Below are positions 1-13,518 of a stretch of DNA of 64,000 bases, piece by piece. Origin of the DNA: Bretschneidera sinensis (taxonomy: Eukaryota > Streptophyta > Magnoliopsida > Brassicales > Akaniaceae); NCBI GenBank assembly GCA_023935145.1, contig CM043704.1, positions 99,557,873 to 99,621,872 of the forward strand, in the 5' to 3' direction. Numbering within the stretch: position 1 is the stretch's first letter; the number at the start of each line of letters is the position of its first letter. Made by a program: the position numbers and the translations under genes. Below the pieces are notes generated by a model that saw nothing but the letters and a program-made list of their open reading frames with translations, had not been told where the DNA came from and searched no databases.

Positions 1-138
1 ATAGCTAGCTAAAAGATAACGCTTTTTGTTCTCATTTCTCAACTTTCAGCTATAATGACACTATTTACTGGATTCTGAGTAGCTAGCAAAAAGAGGGTTT
101 TTTTTCCCCAATTCTCAACTTTCTGCTATAATGACAAA
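1..138. repeat. Imperfect tandem duplication of about 76 bp in the last visible TCP11-like intron
   Basis: Positions 3-62 and 79-138 are two diverged copies. Each begins TAGCTAGC and ends with TCTCAACTTTC(A/T)GCTATAATGACA. It lies in the intron downstream of the last visible exon (before 303 on the plus axis). No coding signal is seen in 1-302. Confidence 0.7.
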
Positions 139-302
139 AAGGGCAGTAAAGATCTCTGATGGTCCACAGTTGCAAAGCAGAACTCTAAAGAGCCACAGTT
201 ATTCTGTGATAAAAATAATTACTATTCCTCAAATAAATAAATGCACACAATACATACATACATATATATACAAGAAATGAGAGAGAGATCTGGTCCACTT
301 AC

Positions 303-1473
303 CTGGTGGATATTACAATAATCTTCTGAATCTGAGCCTGAACAGCCCTCAACCTAGAGAAGTTCAGCAGTAAAGTTTCAGGCAGCACTTCTGGTGTTAT
401 ACCAGAAATCCTACTCACTAACTTCAACAAGCCAAGCCTAACCAACAAATCAACTCTTTCTCCCTTGCATTCTGGCTGTTGATGACCTGCTCCAAGAACA
501 GGAAAACAAGACCGGATGAGTAAAAAAATTGACTAGAGATCTGTAATAACATACTGTCTTTTCAAATGATGAAGCAGATATGTAATAACATATGGTCTTT
601 TCAAATAACGAAGGAGTTCCAAAAGTAAATTAAATTTCCATTCCTTGGATTCTTGAATCATTAAATATAGCTGCCCTTAAGGTGATATGCATGACTTTTT
701 TATGGTAAACAAAGGGAAGAGTAATGCATGATTAGTTGCAACATCAAACCTTTAGTATTTGTAGCAGCAGGCATTTGTCTTCCATTTGATCTAACCAGAA
801 AGCTTCCACCAGTTCTGAGCATGGTCGAAGGAAGATGCCCCTGAGATGAACTTTGATGCCTCACCAAAGCTGAAAGTGAATTTGTGTGTTCTTCCCATTC
901 CAAATCCTTGCAATTCCACACAGATGAAAGCCACATCACCGTCAACGGTAGAGAAGTTGAGGCATCAGAGGGAGATCCATAGCGGTTGGCAAAAGCTTTC
1001 CTAAGGTAATCAACGCCAGCTGGCCCTTTTAACAAAGGCTCCATGATTCTTATACGTGCTTTGCTAATTTCTTGCTTAAGAGCCTGTCAGAGGGGAAAAA
1101 TTGCATGTAATACTATTGAGAAGAAGGGGGTGGAGGAAGAGTTCTGTTCTATTAATAACTGACTCTGGCACAAAGTACATGGATGGAACTCTACAGATGA
1201 GGCAAAAATATGCAGCTCATAACTGCAATTCTGTTTCTGTTGTAACTCCTCCTATCCTTCTATTCTAGATTTAAAGAGAAGTGCCATTGACCGGGAAATG
1301 GCCCAAAAAGAAATATCTTGCCCTTCGAGTTTCCAATAAATGAGCAAGAAATATAAACAACTATTGTTGTAGAGATAACTAGAATGTCGCATGCCAGGGA
1401 AAAAGTTGGAATATCAACAATTCATCTCCTACATCTCCCATCAACCCCATGGGCCATGACACCCCTCCCAACC

Positions 1474-1504
<31 letters not shown>

Positions 1505-4500
1505 GCTGTAGGATGAAGGGCCATTGAGCTCATTGAAGAATGGAACTAACTTTTAAAACCCAAGATAAAGAGACTTTTCTGTTTGAACTCGAAGCCTACC
1601 ATAAGAGGTTGATTTATAAAGAAAAAGCATAAGAGAAATAAACCCTAGGAAAGAAATCACATGGAAAGCAAACCTGAATTTGCTCTAGGACAAAGCGCAG
1701 ACCCCTGATCATTGCTATGACATGCGAATTATTTGACTCATCGCTGGCTTGACATATGTCAGCTAACTCCTTCAATAACTTCCTGTGTGTAACCTTCATT
1801 TCATCATCACTTGCTGGGGAGGAAAGTTTCTGCAATGTGACCAATGCAAACCCTAGAATCTTTCCTAGGTAATCAATGTCCAGGTTCCCTGATTTCAGAA
1901 CCTGAGAAGGAGAAAAAATGAAAGATTAAAATCGATATTTAATATATGCAAATATATATATATATAAAAAAAACTAGTAGTAGTAATTATTGTCTGCAGA
2001 AACAGTACCTGAGAGAGAATTTCCAGATCGATAGCTTCAGTTATCTCTGCTTTCCAGCTCTGTGGAGCCATCTCACAAATTCCATCCCTCACTTCTCTCA
2101 TGAGTTGAATAACCCGGTCATAGTTGGGCTCATCCTTTTTCATGGATTCCATGATGGCATCCCAGAAAGCTTTCTCCATTGTCTCTCTTATCTTTTCCTG
2201 TTAAAGAAGAGCAATCATATCAATGCCAAAAGATTTTTAAGTCCACATCACCCCATGCAAGACAATCTCATGCTTTGCTTTCCAAGAGCCAGTTCAGCAA
2301 TGATCCCATCATTATCAGCATTTTTAGTATGCCTTACTCGGACATTTGCAGTATTGTTCATTATTGAAGAATAGTTGTCATTAAGTTTGCCAGCTTCAGA
2401 AGCTATAATGCCATTAAAAGCTTTTTATATCTGCCATTTCCCCAATAATTACTGCCCACATAAAGCAGTGACTTCATAAATTTAATGCTACGGATCTTTT
2501 TCAAGATCTAGTTCTTCCAGGGATAGTAGTCAATTAATAGATAATCAAGATGATGAAATGCACAAACCTTAATACTGTTTTGATCTTCATCATTGGCATT
2601 GAAGCTATCAAAAAAAGAATGGTGCTGCCCATGGAGAAATTCATTGACAATCAACTCGTTCTCTTTGATCGACTCTTTTTCAACAGATAAACCCAGATGA
2701 CCATCCAAGGAGCTGCTGCTAGGTGCAGAAAAACTGAAACCTTCAGATGGGGATTGATCATCTTCCTTGAATAAGGAGCGAACAACACGGCTTGAACTCT
2801 CAGTACCCTCATTAAGAGTACTACTACTGTCCAAGCTAGCAATAGTAGGAACAACTGGCGAGCTAGGTGGGCTTGGAGATATAATGTGTGCAATAGGTGA
2901 CCCTATTGGGCTACCATTTTCCTTTGCTTGAAAATATTTAGATCGTGCTTCAGCTAGAGCACATTCCATACGCTTAATGCCCGCACCTCCACTCAGGTGT
3001 TGCACTTTTTCACTTATAAGTTTTTGATCTTCTGTCACCTGCATCAGGAATTTTAAAAATAAATAAATAAAGATAACCATCAGCCAATATTTGAACAGAA
3101 ATAACATTACCCCATAAAAGTGTTGGATACAAAGAGGCAAAAGCCCCGCTTATTAAATTAAGGAGTCCTTTTTAAAACAGAATTCAAAGGCAGTTAAGAA
3201 ATATTCTTCAAATTTGGAAGGCGCAATTATTTGTCAAACCTACAACTTTTTTTCTTTTTTGGAAAGATAGTTCCTAAAATAATAAGGTAAAAGTCATTAT
3301 GATGCATTTTCTGAGATCTTCAAAGACGAACAATGAATTTTTTGAATAAATAATAAAACTAAAAATAGAAGAGTGCTGAAGAAGGTAGCATCACCCCAGT
3401 ACACAGCAAGCATCCACAAGAATCACAAAGCACCAATCAAATTCATAATTAGAGAACAAAATCAAAGGAAAAACTAAAAACTGAGACAAAGTTGGTAAAG
3501 ATTAATTGCATTTGCAATTTTTCTGCAACTATTCAGCTCTTTACTTAATCATCTATGTTAGGCATGTTTTCTGATTATCCTGGTGAAGTTTGTAATAAAG
3601 GAGCTACAGTCAAGACCTGCTTCTGAATTGCCTTCATATCATGAGTAAGCTCAGCCATATCTCCTTCTGGAGTCAGCTTGCATTTTTGAATCATAGAGAG
3701 CTCAAGCTGGCAAGCTGCTCTCACCAAATCATCCTCCAACAATCGTGCATCCTTAACCTTCCAAACCACAAAGCAATTTAAGTAAGAGCACCATGCCTCA
3801 TCAAACACAGCAAGCTGCGACCTGAAGGTCCAGCGTTTTGGCATCAGAGAATCTGATTCTTCATCAGAACTCTGTGCAGGACCCTCTAAAATAATTTTTA
3901 TCAATAGCTCAAACTCCCGGACAAATTCTTCTGCAGCCTTGGCCAGGGCAAACTCTTGCTCTCCTTGACCGCTGAACACTGCGTCGGGATGACCCAATAT
4001 CATGTAAGAAGAAAGAACTATTCTCACTGGATACCTAGACAATTTAGCTGGAGTTCTGGCTGCATCCCTAACAGGGCCTACTTTCTTTGCGTCTCTTCTC
4101 CTCAGAGAATTCCTCGGAGTAGTCTGTCTCCTTGGTGTAGCAACTCTTTTTAGAAGGTGATCGATGTTATCCAAACTGGAAGATTGATTTGTAGAAGCAA
4201 CATCCCTGGAGACTTTGAAGCGGCTCTCAAGACGGTCAAGTAAAGCACTCACAGCTTGGAGGGTGGTTGTTGATTCTATCAGAAGAGCAAGTTGCTCAAA
4301 TGGCATTGACTTGATGCAATTCTCATTAATTTTCAAGGCATCATAGGCTTTTGCCAAGTCTAAAGTAGTTCTCTTCAGCTTAAGGAACCGCCTCCAGCAC
4401 CTAAAAGAATGCAAAAGAATCATGCGCGAATGAAAATGTAGTTTTGAATGTCTTTACTACGTACCCAACTATTCAAGTTGAAAACATAAAAGAACATCAA

Positions 4501-6906
4501 ATAATTGTCCCTTGCTACTCCAAAGTGATATAAATGAACACCAGAAAAGTTAAACAAAAACATATATTACACCAGTACAGAGATAAAGATTTGATCCAGG
4601 TATGTGTAGCTAATTAAGAGTAAAAAATTCATGAACTCCCAAGTAGCAAATGTAGATTGTATTTGCACACCTTGCTAATTTTCTAGAAAGAAGATCAGCC
4701 TGCTTGTGGATCTTATGCGTCCTATTCCAGTTCACTCTTACAGAATTATGCAGTCTTCCTCTCTGCCTCAAAAACTCTGCCCGCTGCCTCTTGGCCTGAT
4801 TATCATAAATCCAATGAGAAAATGGGAAATAAAGTACCAAAAGTCATTCAAGTAACATATTGTGATTTAATATACATGAAAGATTTTACTAAGCATGAAA
4901 ACCAGTGAGAAAATGGGAATAAAGTACTAAAAATCATGCGAGTAACATATTATGGTTTATTATACAGCTAAATACTTTACTAAGAATCAGAAAAGATGCA
5001 TACCCTTTGCAGTTTATCTTCCAGCTGGTCCTTCATTCTCCTTCTCTCAACCTCACGTTGGTGAGAAACAGATTTAGCAACACGCCTCACTTGTAACACC
5101 CTAGCGTGTGCCCTCTTCTTTTCTGCTTCTAGCAATCCTAATCGTTTCTTCTCAGCAGCTGCACGTTTTTGGTGAATTGCTGCATGCACACGCTCCTTAT
5201 ACTTGTTCTCCCAATTCATCCTTCTCATCATTGACTGGAATGACCTCTCCTTCAGAGTGGCCATTCGTTGGCTGTAAGACTTTAGGATAAGCATTCTATT
5301 TGCCTCTGCCTGTTGAACCCGTGATTCCACCTTTGTGCCAAGCTTCTCACGTTCCCTCTCAAAACGCATCTCTACTCCAGTTTTAGCTGCTTGCCGTAAC
5401 TCATCCAACCTGGCTAGACGCTTCTGAGCCTCAGCCAAAATGCTCAACCTGTTAATTCAAGAGCATGTTAGCTTGAACTTACATACAAACTTTTACATAA
5501 AGGTATATTCAAAATTTCATTCTATTTAGAATAGATGTTCTACAATTGACTTGAATTGTCAAGACATGCAATAATATTGCAGCAAGTTCTGGGTCATATA
5601 AAAGATAAAACAGGAGAACGACAATTTGCAGCCCAGACAATCAACAATTATTGCAGTCTGCTAGTTCCATATATGGTATGACTGTATGTGCATAAATAAT
5701 TAAATATTCTCCAAATCTTATTTTAGATGGGAGAAGAATCATAGGAAACATACATGGATTGACATAAGTGTAAAAGAAGATAAAACCAGATGTATTTAAT
5801 GCTATATGGTACATATATGACGAAACAAAATCTATCAAAGTGATTAGCAATGGTTTTGAATTTCTGTCTTAGCAGGTTAACATGAGGGGATGGAGTGCAT
5901 AATTTCTTCTTTTACGGATGTATTTATGGGGAACACGATGCTTATCAAAAAAGAATCAATGGGGAACAAGATCAGCATGGAAACAAGATTGCATCTGACA
6001 ATCTTGAGAGTTAGCAACAAAAATGATGACACTGTGGAAATAAAAACTGGCTATCACAGTTCAGATGCTTAGGTGATTCAATGAGTCACTGGAACATTGA
6101 TATGGAAGGCAACCTAAAAGAAGCCAGCAAGGTTGTGCATAACAAAGTAGTAAACTCATTGCATGAGTCATGGCAAGTAAGATTCATAAAGAATCTTGCA
6201 AAGGACTCCAATAAAGGTAGAAACCTCTAAAGCAAGGAGGAGAGTCGGAGACATTCAATGAATGTGGACTGCTGAATCATTATCCAGGATACCCTTATGG
6301 CTTACAGTATATATCATGAGCCACTTCAAAAGTAGGATTCCCACACAAACACAATTAAGATAAGACTTAAAACAACAACGGCTTATGTGGGACACCTAAA
6401 GTTACCGAGAAGTGAGAGCCTTTTAGAAACCAAGCAAAGAAATAACTTAATTTTTAAACGGACTGAACAACAGCATATGAATAATCAATCGGTTAGAACT
6501 TAAGCTACTTTTGGCATAGTTTAAATACAAATAGAGAGGAACAGTAGAAATAAGACTATCATATTCTAAGATACCAATTGTTTCATACCAAAATTTTACC
6601 TTTTCTGTTCAGCAGCTTGAAGCCTTGTCTCAAGGCGCTGACCAAGGTCTTCCTCATGAGATGAAGACTGTGAGGGGCTTCTTGGCTTAGGCCGTGCCTT
6701 GCTTGACACATTCTCATAGAATTGCTGCATTGAAGAAAAAAGCCAAAAATAAACTTCACACCAGACAAATTCAGGTGGGCGGTGCACCAAAAGATAAACA
6801 TCGATAAATCAGAATAAATTAAGATAGGACACAAATAACCAAAAATAAACAATTTATTTGGATATTACCAGAGACTACTCTAGGTCAAGAACTGCAAGTG
6901 ATGGTT

Positions 6907-6939
<33 letters not shown>

Positions 6940-8589
6940 AAAGGGGAAGCTACCCAATTACAAAAGGGACTATCTACAGGACAGTTATTCTATGAATTCT
7001 ATAAGATTTATCTCACTTACAAAAAATTCTCTTCTAACCAAAAATTAAGGAGATTCAGCCATCCCTTCTTAATGGAACCAACTGATCGTATTTATTTAAA
7101 AAAAGAAAGAAGAACAAATCAATAGTCACACACTTTCAAAAGCTCTCTTGTTTCTTTCTATCCAAACCACCCCCATCCACATGATAGATAGTGGGATCAA
7201 ATCAATGGTTTTCCTCTACTCTTTAGAAGTTCGAATAGCAATTACCACTCCAAGCTCAAATCTCCTCAGAAACAAAAACGGCACAAACCCATGAAATTCC
7301 CAAAACTGAAAAGCCAACTCCCAAAGTTGACTAGTCCAGGAATATTGAAGCAAGAGATGTTAAATGGACTTGGCAACTGGCATTCTCCTTGCAAAGATAT
7401 CACTGATCCACTAACACCTTCCCTCTCTTTTGTAGATTGTCAACAGCCAAAAACACAGCATAGACAGAAGTTAAAAACCAACCAAAAACAACATGACAAG
7501 AGAAGAGTGAAAAACATTCAACCATCAACCTTGAAAGAGAGAGACCCATGTGAAAAGGTTGGAAGTGCAAAACCAAATTCAAACATAAGGAGAACCCACC
7601 CTTTACCTAACACAAGAAATAGCTTCAATATAAAGATTTCAAGATCACTGAAGTCCAGAAAATAGATAATATGGAAAACTTAAAAAACATAATTAAATGA
7701 CATATGACATCATAAGAAAGTAAAATTATTTAGTTTCAGAGACCAAACCAAAAAAAAAAAGGACAAATGATTTAAAGATTCAGTTTTATCTTCCTTAATT
7801 TTATTAGAAACCAAACGTTAAGTAAAATGAACCTGAAAGCCATAGAGTAAATATTATGTCCACAAGAGAGAAAAAAATAGCACACCGTTTGGTCGTTGAG
7901 ACTTGAGAAGAATAAGAAAGTTCACAAGTTTCAAATGAACAGTTTTCACTTCGATCAAATATTGGCTCGAATAAAAGGTAAAATACTCAACTTTAACTAT
8001 ACATGCCTTAGTGGTCACTACAGACTCTTTCTCAATTCTCCCAGTAATCAAACAAAAATCAAGGAAATTCTAGCAAGAAAGAGTTAAACTCAAATAGAAC
8101 CAAAACTAACAAGATGCTATTAAAAACTGTTTAATAATCAATAAATTCAAATTTAAATCTAATTTCACCTTTAAAAACTTAAAAGAGTAAGCAATCCTCT
8201 TGCATCACACATAAGAACAAAAAGAAAAATTGAGATATAAAATCAAAACCCGGATTCACTATCCTACTCTTTCATTTCAATGAATTTATCAGCAACCAAA
8301 CAACACCAGAATCAAAAAGTTCAATTAAAACTACAAACTTGACAATATTTTTTTGTTTTACTTTTTAGAAGAATAATTAAAAAAATCCCCCAACCTGTCT
8401 GCGAAGATCTGCATGACGAAGCTTGGCTTCGATTTCTTCAACAGAAGTCGGTGTCTTATTACACTCCACAAGAAGCCTCTTCTTTATCCTCTTAGGCACT
8501 CGTGGCGGCGTCGAAAGCGACGACACCGTTTCGCTCACCGGAAAATCGAATGCGATACCAGACGCTCCCTCCATCTCCGGCGACTCCAT
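303..8589 (-). CDS. T-complex protein 11-like (TCP11/SOK1 domain) protein, 3' end outside window
   Basis: Ten exons on the minus strand join in phase with GT-AG introns: 8589-8395, 6724-6600, 5448-5004, 4795-4671, 4400-3617, 3038-2568, 2197-2009, 1901-1674, 1083-750 and 486-303, giving about 1,027 codons. The start is the ATG at 8589 ([11 protein letters not shown]); an upstream in-frame GTG is not a likely start. Exons 2-4 (about residues 66-297) are Arg/Lys/Glu-rich and look like coiled coil ([36 protein letters not shown]). Exons 5-10 carry the conserved plant TCP11 region, including [11 protein letters not shown] in exon 5 and [20 protein letters not shown] in exon 10. Exon 10 ends in phase 2 at a clear GTAAGT donor with no further exon before position 1, so the last part is beyond the edge. 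Plant members are about 1,100 residues (from memory). The family is poorly characterised in plants, so no precise role is claimed. Confidence 0.9.
543..615. repeat. Short tandem direct repeat in a TCP11-like intron
   Basis: The motif TGTAATAACATA followed by GTCTTTTCAAAT occurs twice, about 38 bp apart, between exons 9 and 10 of the TCP11-like gene. The copies differ at a few bases. It is intronic with no coding content. Confidence 0.65.
1479..1504. repeat. (TA)n microsatellite
   Basis: A simple TA dinucleotide run inside the TCP11-like intron between exons 8 and 9. Confidence 0.9.
4813..4986. repeat. Tandem duplication of about 90 bp filling most of a TCP11-like intron
   Basis: The intron between exons 3 and 4 (4796-5003) consists largely of two diverged copies. 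Both contain GAGAAAATGGGA, ATAAAGTAC, AGTAACATATT and TTTTACTAAG/CTTTACTAAG in the same order. The duplication roughly doubled the intron and left both splice sites intact. Confidence 0.75.
7130..7450 (-). mobile_element. LINE ORF2 3'-end remnant in TCP11-like intron 1
   Basis: Read on the minus strand, the segment encodes the recognisable end of a plant LINE reverse transcriptase polyprotein. [18 protein letters not shown] at about 7200-7140 matches the W-x-ERN-x-R-x-F signature, and upstream fragments ([13 protein letters not shown]) are interrupted by stops. It lies in the long first intron (6725-8394). A related copy lies on the plus strand near 41.1 kb. The plus-strand open frame across this stretch is a shadow of the element. 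Confidence 0.65.
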
Positions 8590-8900
8590 GATCACGGCGA
8601 TGATGATATGATTTTATATAAAGGTAAAATGTATCCAATATGATTGTTATGATCTTTCAATTATGACGGAAAAATATATGACAGAAAACAGGAATCCAAT
8701 TGAAAATTGGGTGAAGAAAGGATTTTTTAATTAATTGAGAAATAAAAACTGAGATTGGGAGAGATGAATGCTTTTTTTCGCTTCTTATATTCAAAGCTTT
8801 CTAAAGAGAGGAATTTGGTTTTGGTTTTAATTTTGGGTTTCCGGTTTTTTAATGTGAAGCATGTGTGTGCTTTTTGTGTTGTGTAAAGTATAATTTGCTT
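8590..8900 (-). promoter_or_regulatory. Presumed 5' UTR/promoter region of the TCP11-like gene
   Basis: This is the sequence upstream of the ATG at 8589. A TATA-like stretch (TTTATATAAAAT on the minus strand, about 8611-8623) is very close to the start codon, so it may be 5' UTR rather than the true TATA box. No transcription start can be fixed. Confidence 0.3.
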
Positions 8901-10700
8901 ATCCGACTTATCCGGGTCTTTGCTACGTCATCAAGAGGCTCCCAAGGTCTGAATTGACTATCATACCCTTTAAGTTTGACAATTTTCTTTTACTTTTTGC
9001 CATGTTTGAATGATTATGTTTTTTTTTCTCACAAGAAGTTAGGCTATTAGGTAAAGGGTATTAATTCAGTAAACTTGAGCGTACCATGGGCTCAAACTTC
9101 CAACAATTTGATCCTATGATTTTTATTTTGGTAATCCAAGAACAATTCCAAACTTCAACAATTTTTAATCGGTATGCCTAAAACCTGGACTTGAACTTTA
9201 GACCGTGAAATACATGATCTTCATATTTCATGAACATGAAAAATTGATTATTTAATTAAATAATTTTGTGATGACCACGAGAGCATCACAAGAGGATATA
9301 AGAAATACTATAAATATATTCCTCGTGTAAATATCATAATACAGAAAAATGTTAGAAAATATAATAAAATCAAGTTAAATAATTATATAACATCATGTTT
9401 TATTTTTGTTTATTTCAAAAAGTAATTTATATGTGAAGTTTTAATGCATTGAAATGCAATTCTCATTATTTTAGCTATCGTTTATAAATAGTAGCTTGAG
9501 ATACAATTGTTGTTTTATTAAATCTTGAGACGTGGTTGTATTTATAATAAAATTTAAGGGATATTGTTATAATTTATTCGTTTATGTTCGAGTTTTCTCA
9601 AAAAATATTTCGAGGTAAACTAATATCATACGTTAAGTCGCATAATAATTTCAAAGTTTAATTGAAATTTAATACTAATAAGAATCATTATTTTCATTCG
9701 GTGAAAAAAATTGCAGTTGAAATAAATATTAAATCACTTTTTTTTTTCTTTCTTTGGATAGAAAATATCACATTATATTTTAAATTTTTTTATGAAAAAA
9801 AGTAATCAAATAAAGAATTCATCTAAAAAAGACTTTCAAATGATATTTTAAGGTTAAACCATGAAAAAGTAACGTATAAAAGTACACTTCCAAACATGGA
9901 GATGTAATCAAATAGTACTAATAAATATAGAACACTACTTGCCACCGTAATCATTTATATCAATATCTTTCAAAAAAAGCAAGCATTTATCAATGTCTTT
10001 TAAAAATTTCTTTGTAGCATTTAAACAAATAGCTTAAAGTATGCTTTAATTGAAATCCGAACAATGTCTTGATAATTAAATTAATCGTTTATCTTTTGTC
10101 ATGTTTGAAATTTTTTCTAAAGATTATTTGTTTTTAAAAATTTATTGTTACAAAATGTTGAAAAAATTTATAAGATAATCTCAATAATATAATTTTAAAT
10201 TTTTATAAAAAATAAATTATATTATAATAGGGGCAAAATGCATTTTCACCCTTGCTATGACCATATTTTACGAAAATGTCCTAATGCCAGAGTTTTGGGG
10301 CCAATTGGGGGTTCCCCCTTTGATTTAGCAACCTTTTTCCTTACCCGGTTTGAAAATTGAAACAAATAAATTTTATAATTTTTTTAAAATTTATTTTAAA
10401 ATTTATAATTATTATATTTAAAAAAAAATTAAAATTTATTTTGAAATTAATTCATATCGAAATTGACTTACTGCAAATGAATAGAATTTATAAATAATTT
10501 TAAAAAAATAAAAAATAAAAAATTATAATAATCAAAATACCCTTCATTTTCATTTTTAATTATTAAAATTGAAAATGGACAGTTTTGATCAAAAGCTATT
10601 GACATTGAAATGAAGTGACTAACAGAAATAGCCAGTTAATTATTGACAGGGACTTTATAGTAATTACGTATTTATTATTCAAAAACTTTCAATAGCTTCC
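8901..10700. other. AT-rich intergenic sequence, no gene seen
   Basis: Long A/T homopolymer stretches with frequent stops in all frames. A segment from about 10243 (GGGCAAAATGCATTTTCACCC) resembles the edge of a repetitive element, but no partner terminus was found. Confidence 0.5.
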
Positions 10701-10929
10701 GTTCCACTAAAGCCTTCGACGCTTCACAATGACGTGACACGTCCTTTCGGCAAAATGTTTGCCACGCTATCCAAATTCCAAAGAGACGTAACTTTTTAAA
10801 AATTATGGGGCTCTTTTTTCTCCACACGCACAAGTTCAAAAACACAAGAGGTACTCGCTCTCTTTAACACTCATCTTTCCATCTACTTTTGTCAGCCGCC
10901 GAGCCGAAATTTACAGAACATTCGAGAGT

Positions 10930-11148
10930 AGTCTCTGTTTGCCACTTGGACATATTTTAGTGGCGAACACAGCCAGTTTGATGTGGTCAGGAGTGTATCT
11001 GAACATTGCTTTAGGGTTGGATTCGGTGGCGCCTTTAAAAACAAGTGTAATGATCACATGTCCCAAGAGCAAAAGGAAACGCGGAATTTCAAACCAAATA
11101 AACCACTGCCTAAGGTGGGGGCCACAATTTCAGAAAAGTTGAGGGGCC
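10930..11148 (+). other. Unassigned open frame with coding-like composition
   Basis: Between a TAG at about 10928 and a TGA at about 11146 there is an uninterrupted plus-strand frame of roughly 70 codons. It reads, in part, SQFDVVRSVSEHCFRVGFGG and KETRNFKPNKPLPKVGATIS. It stands out from the very AT-rich flanks and is preceded by a CT-rich, UTR-like stretch (about 10850-10900). It has no usable ATG near its start and I do not recognise the family. A shifted frame starting at ATG 10939 is the less plausible reading. It could be a remnant first exon of a lost gene. Confidence 0.3.
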
Positions 11149-11300
11149 ACAATTGATTTTATATAAAAATAAATACAAATTGCATTTCTGTACTTTATTA
11201 ATTTTTAAGATGTTTTGATGAAATATAAGGTATCGTATTTAATGGTAAATTTTTTACAATAAAAAATAATTCTACCATAAAAATTATGAGTTTTAATTAT

Positions 11301-11302
<2 letters not shown>

Positions 11303-11333
<31 letters not shown>
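11303..11333. repeat. (TA)n microsatellite
   Basis: A simple TA run in intergenic DNA. A C15/A9 homopolymer junction (about 11623-11648) lies 300 bp further on. Confidence 0.9.
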
Positions 11334-11339
11334 TGCTAT

Positions 11340-13500
11340 TAGAAATACGTATTTATCATAAATTACATGGATAAAACACGATACTTTATTTTACAATAAA
11401 ACAAGAAAACACTCGAGTTAACATCCTATTATTTAAGTATAATTTTCAATTTAAGTTTATTAAATAAATTTAAACTTATTGGAATGGAAAATAATAAACA
11501 TTTAATTTGATTTGTAAATTAAAATAAACGTTCACTTTATGTAAAGTTAAATTCAATAGAAAAAAAAGTTTACTAACTATCTAAATTGTTTCTTCAATAA
11601 ATTCAATCTTAGTTTTTACATAATCCCCCCCCCCCCCCAAAAAAAAATTTAATTTTTTAAGTATTGGACTAACAATTTTCATAATGCTTATCTCAAGTTT
11701 GAGCCAAGAACGAATATTTTCTCTTTGTCACAATTTGCGTTAACAGCAACATTCTAAGCAACTGAATTACAAGAATGTTTATTGTTTAATCTATAATCAA
11801 AATTCATTTGTTTTACCATGACATTAATAATATAATATCCATATCACGAGAACTGTCACTTCTAAAAAAATATCACTGAAGTTGTCATCATAGCTTGAAA
11901 AAAACAAACCCGTAGAATTCTAGTTTTGTTATCAATGACTACGTGAGAGAAATATAAGAGGAAGAGGTCGAATCTTTGATTAGCTAGGGGTGTGATAATT
12001 ATAAAGCTATCGATTGAAATTGTAAATATTTACTTTTATTTATAAATTGAGCCATTAGAAATTATAAATCAATTTCAAATCCAATCACAATTAATGTAGA
12101 CAAACCATGAATTTGATATTTAACCATAGTTTCAATTCCAAATTGATACGTTCAAACATACGGTAAACTTTTGAAGTCAATCTTTCCATTTCTATGCCAA
12201 TCTTGAGCAAAACAACCACTTCACTGATTAAAACCCAACAGTTATTTGCAACCATCAATTTCCTCTTTTTCTCTATTTTTTTCTCGGTAATATAAAATTT
12301 TTAGCACACTACTTTAGAGTTCCTCATATTGTTGGGTCACCTTTCATAATATAACAAAGGCACAACATGAAGCATTTTCAGTCTTCATTAGCAGCACTCC
12401 TTAGGGGCGCATAGGGATGCAACGGGACAGAGTGGCGTAGGGTTTACTTCCCTCATCACGCTCAAGGGGGGACTTGTTTTTTTTCCCATCTTTCCCTTAT
12501 CTCCATCCTCCACAAAAAAATCGAGTTATCGTAGGATTTTTTTATTTAAAATAAATAATATAATAATATCTTTTATACAAATCATAATGACAAAACAAAA
12601 TAATATAATAAAACTAATATAATACTAAATTTTTAATTTTATATATCAAATACAATAAGTTCAAGTTAAATTTAAACGAGAAGTAAAAATAAAATTAATA
12701 AACTTTAATTAAGAATAAACTCAAATAATGTCTTTAAAATGTATACTCGGGACGAAGATCTATATCTTCATTGTTATTCTTGTTAAGCTCACGGGAAAAA
12801 AAAAAATTCATCTCGATTCACACCACCAAACGGGATGAGAACTTTTGTCTCAATCAAAGTGGGACATGATAGGGGCTCGAAATTTAGAGTTCAATTGTTG
12901 CATCAAAGAGGGAGAGAAGGAGAAAATACAGGGAAGAAGGAAAAATAGAAATGATGAGAGAAAAAAGATTGATTGTGGCCAAGAAGAAGAGATTATTTTG
13001 GGATGAAAATATCTGGAATAAAATTGATGTAATTGTTGGTATAATACCCACTTAAAATAGCATAATAAAACATTAAGTGATCCTACAACTACACTGATTT
13101 ACAAATGATGTCATCCCATTTTTTTAATTAAATCAAATATTTGTTTCTTCTGTATTATTTTGTTTTTCTATTTTAATTTGTCTGTTTTGCTTTTTTCACT
13201 CGCTCTTCATCAGTTCTTAAATAAAAGTGAAGCTAATTAAAGAATGTATCAGTTTCTTGCCTTAGTTGTTACCTTCAAATCTTTTGAATAAGACTTGAAC
13301 CCTTTCCCCGCCAGAGCTAATCATCCGGTCTGCTTTGCACAGCCCGCAATTTTTGTGGGTTTGAATAAGGACAATTGATCATAGACCAGACTTGGGCAAA
13401 ATTTTAGGCTGGATTTAAAAAAACAGATCGAGCTTAAGAAATTAAAAATAAAACAGGACAGCTTTGCTCGGCTCGCTAAAATATTTTTTTCCTAAGATTG
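11340..13500. other. Intergenic sequence with a possible hAT-like fragment
   Basis: No gene is seen. From about 12405 the sequence GGGATGCAACGGGACAGAG, and near 12820-12880 the sequence AACGGGATGAGAAC...GGGACATGATAGGGG, recall the GGGATGCAAACGGG-type ends of plant hAT-derived repeats. Termini and target duplications could not be fixed. Confidence 0.3.
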
Positions 13501-13518
13501 GGCTTGATTTTTTCAGCC

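Noticed and set aside
7291..7665. A 124-codon plus-strand open frame in TCP11-like intron 1
   Set aside because: It overlaps the minus-strand LINE remnant and shows no family signature; treated as a shadow.
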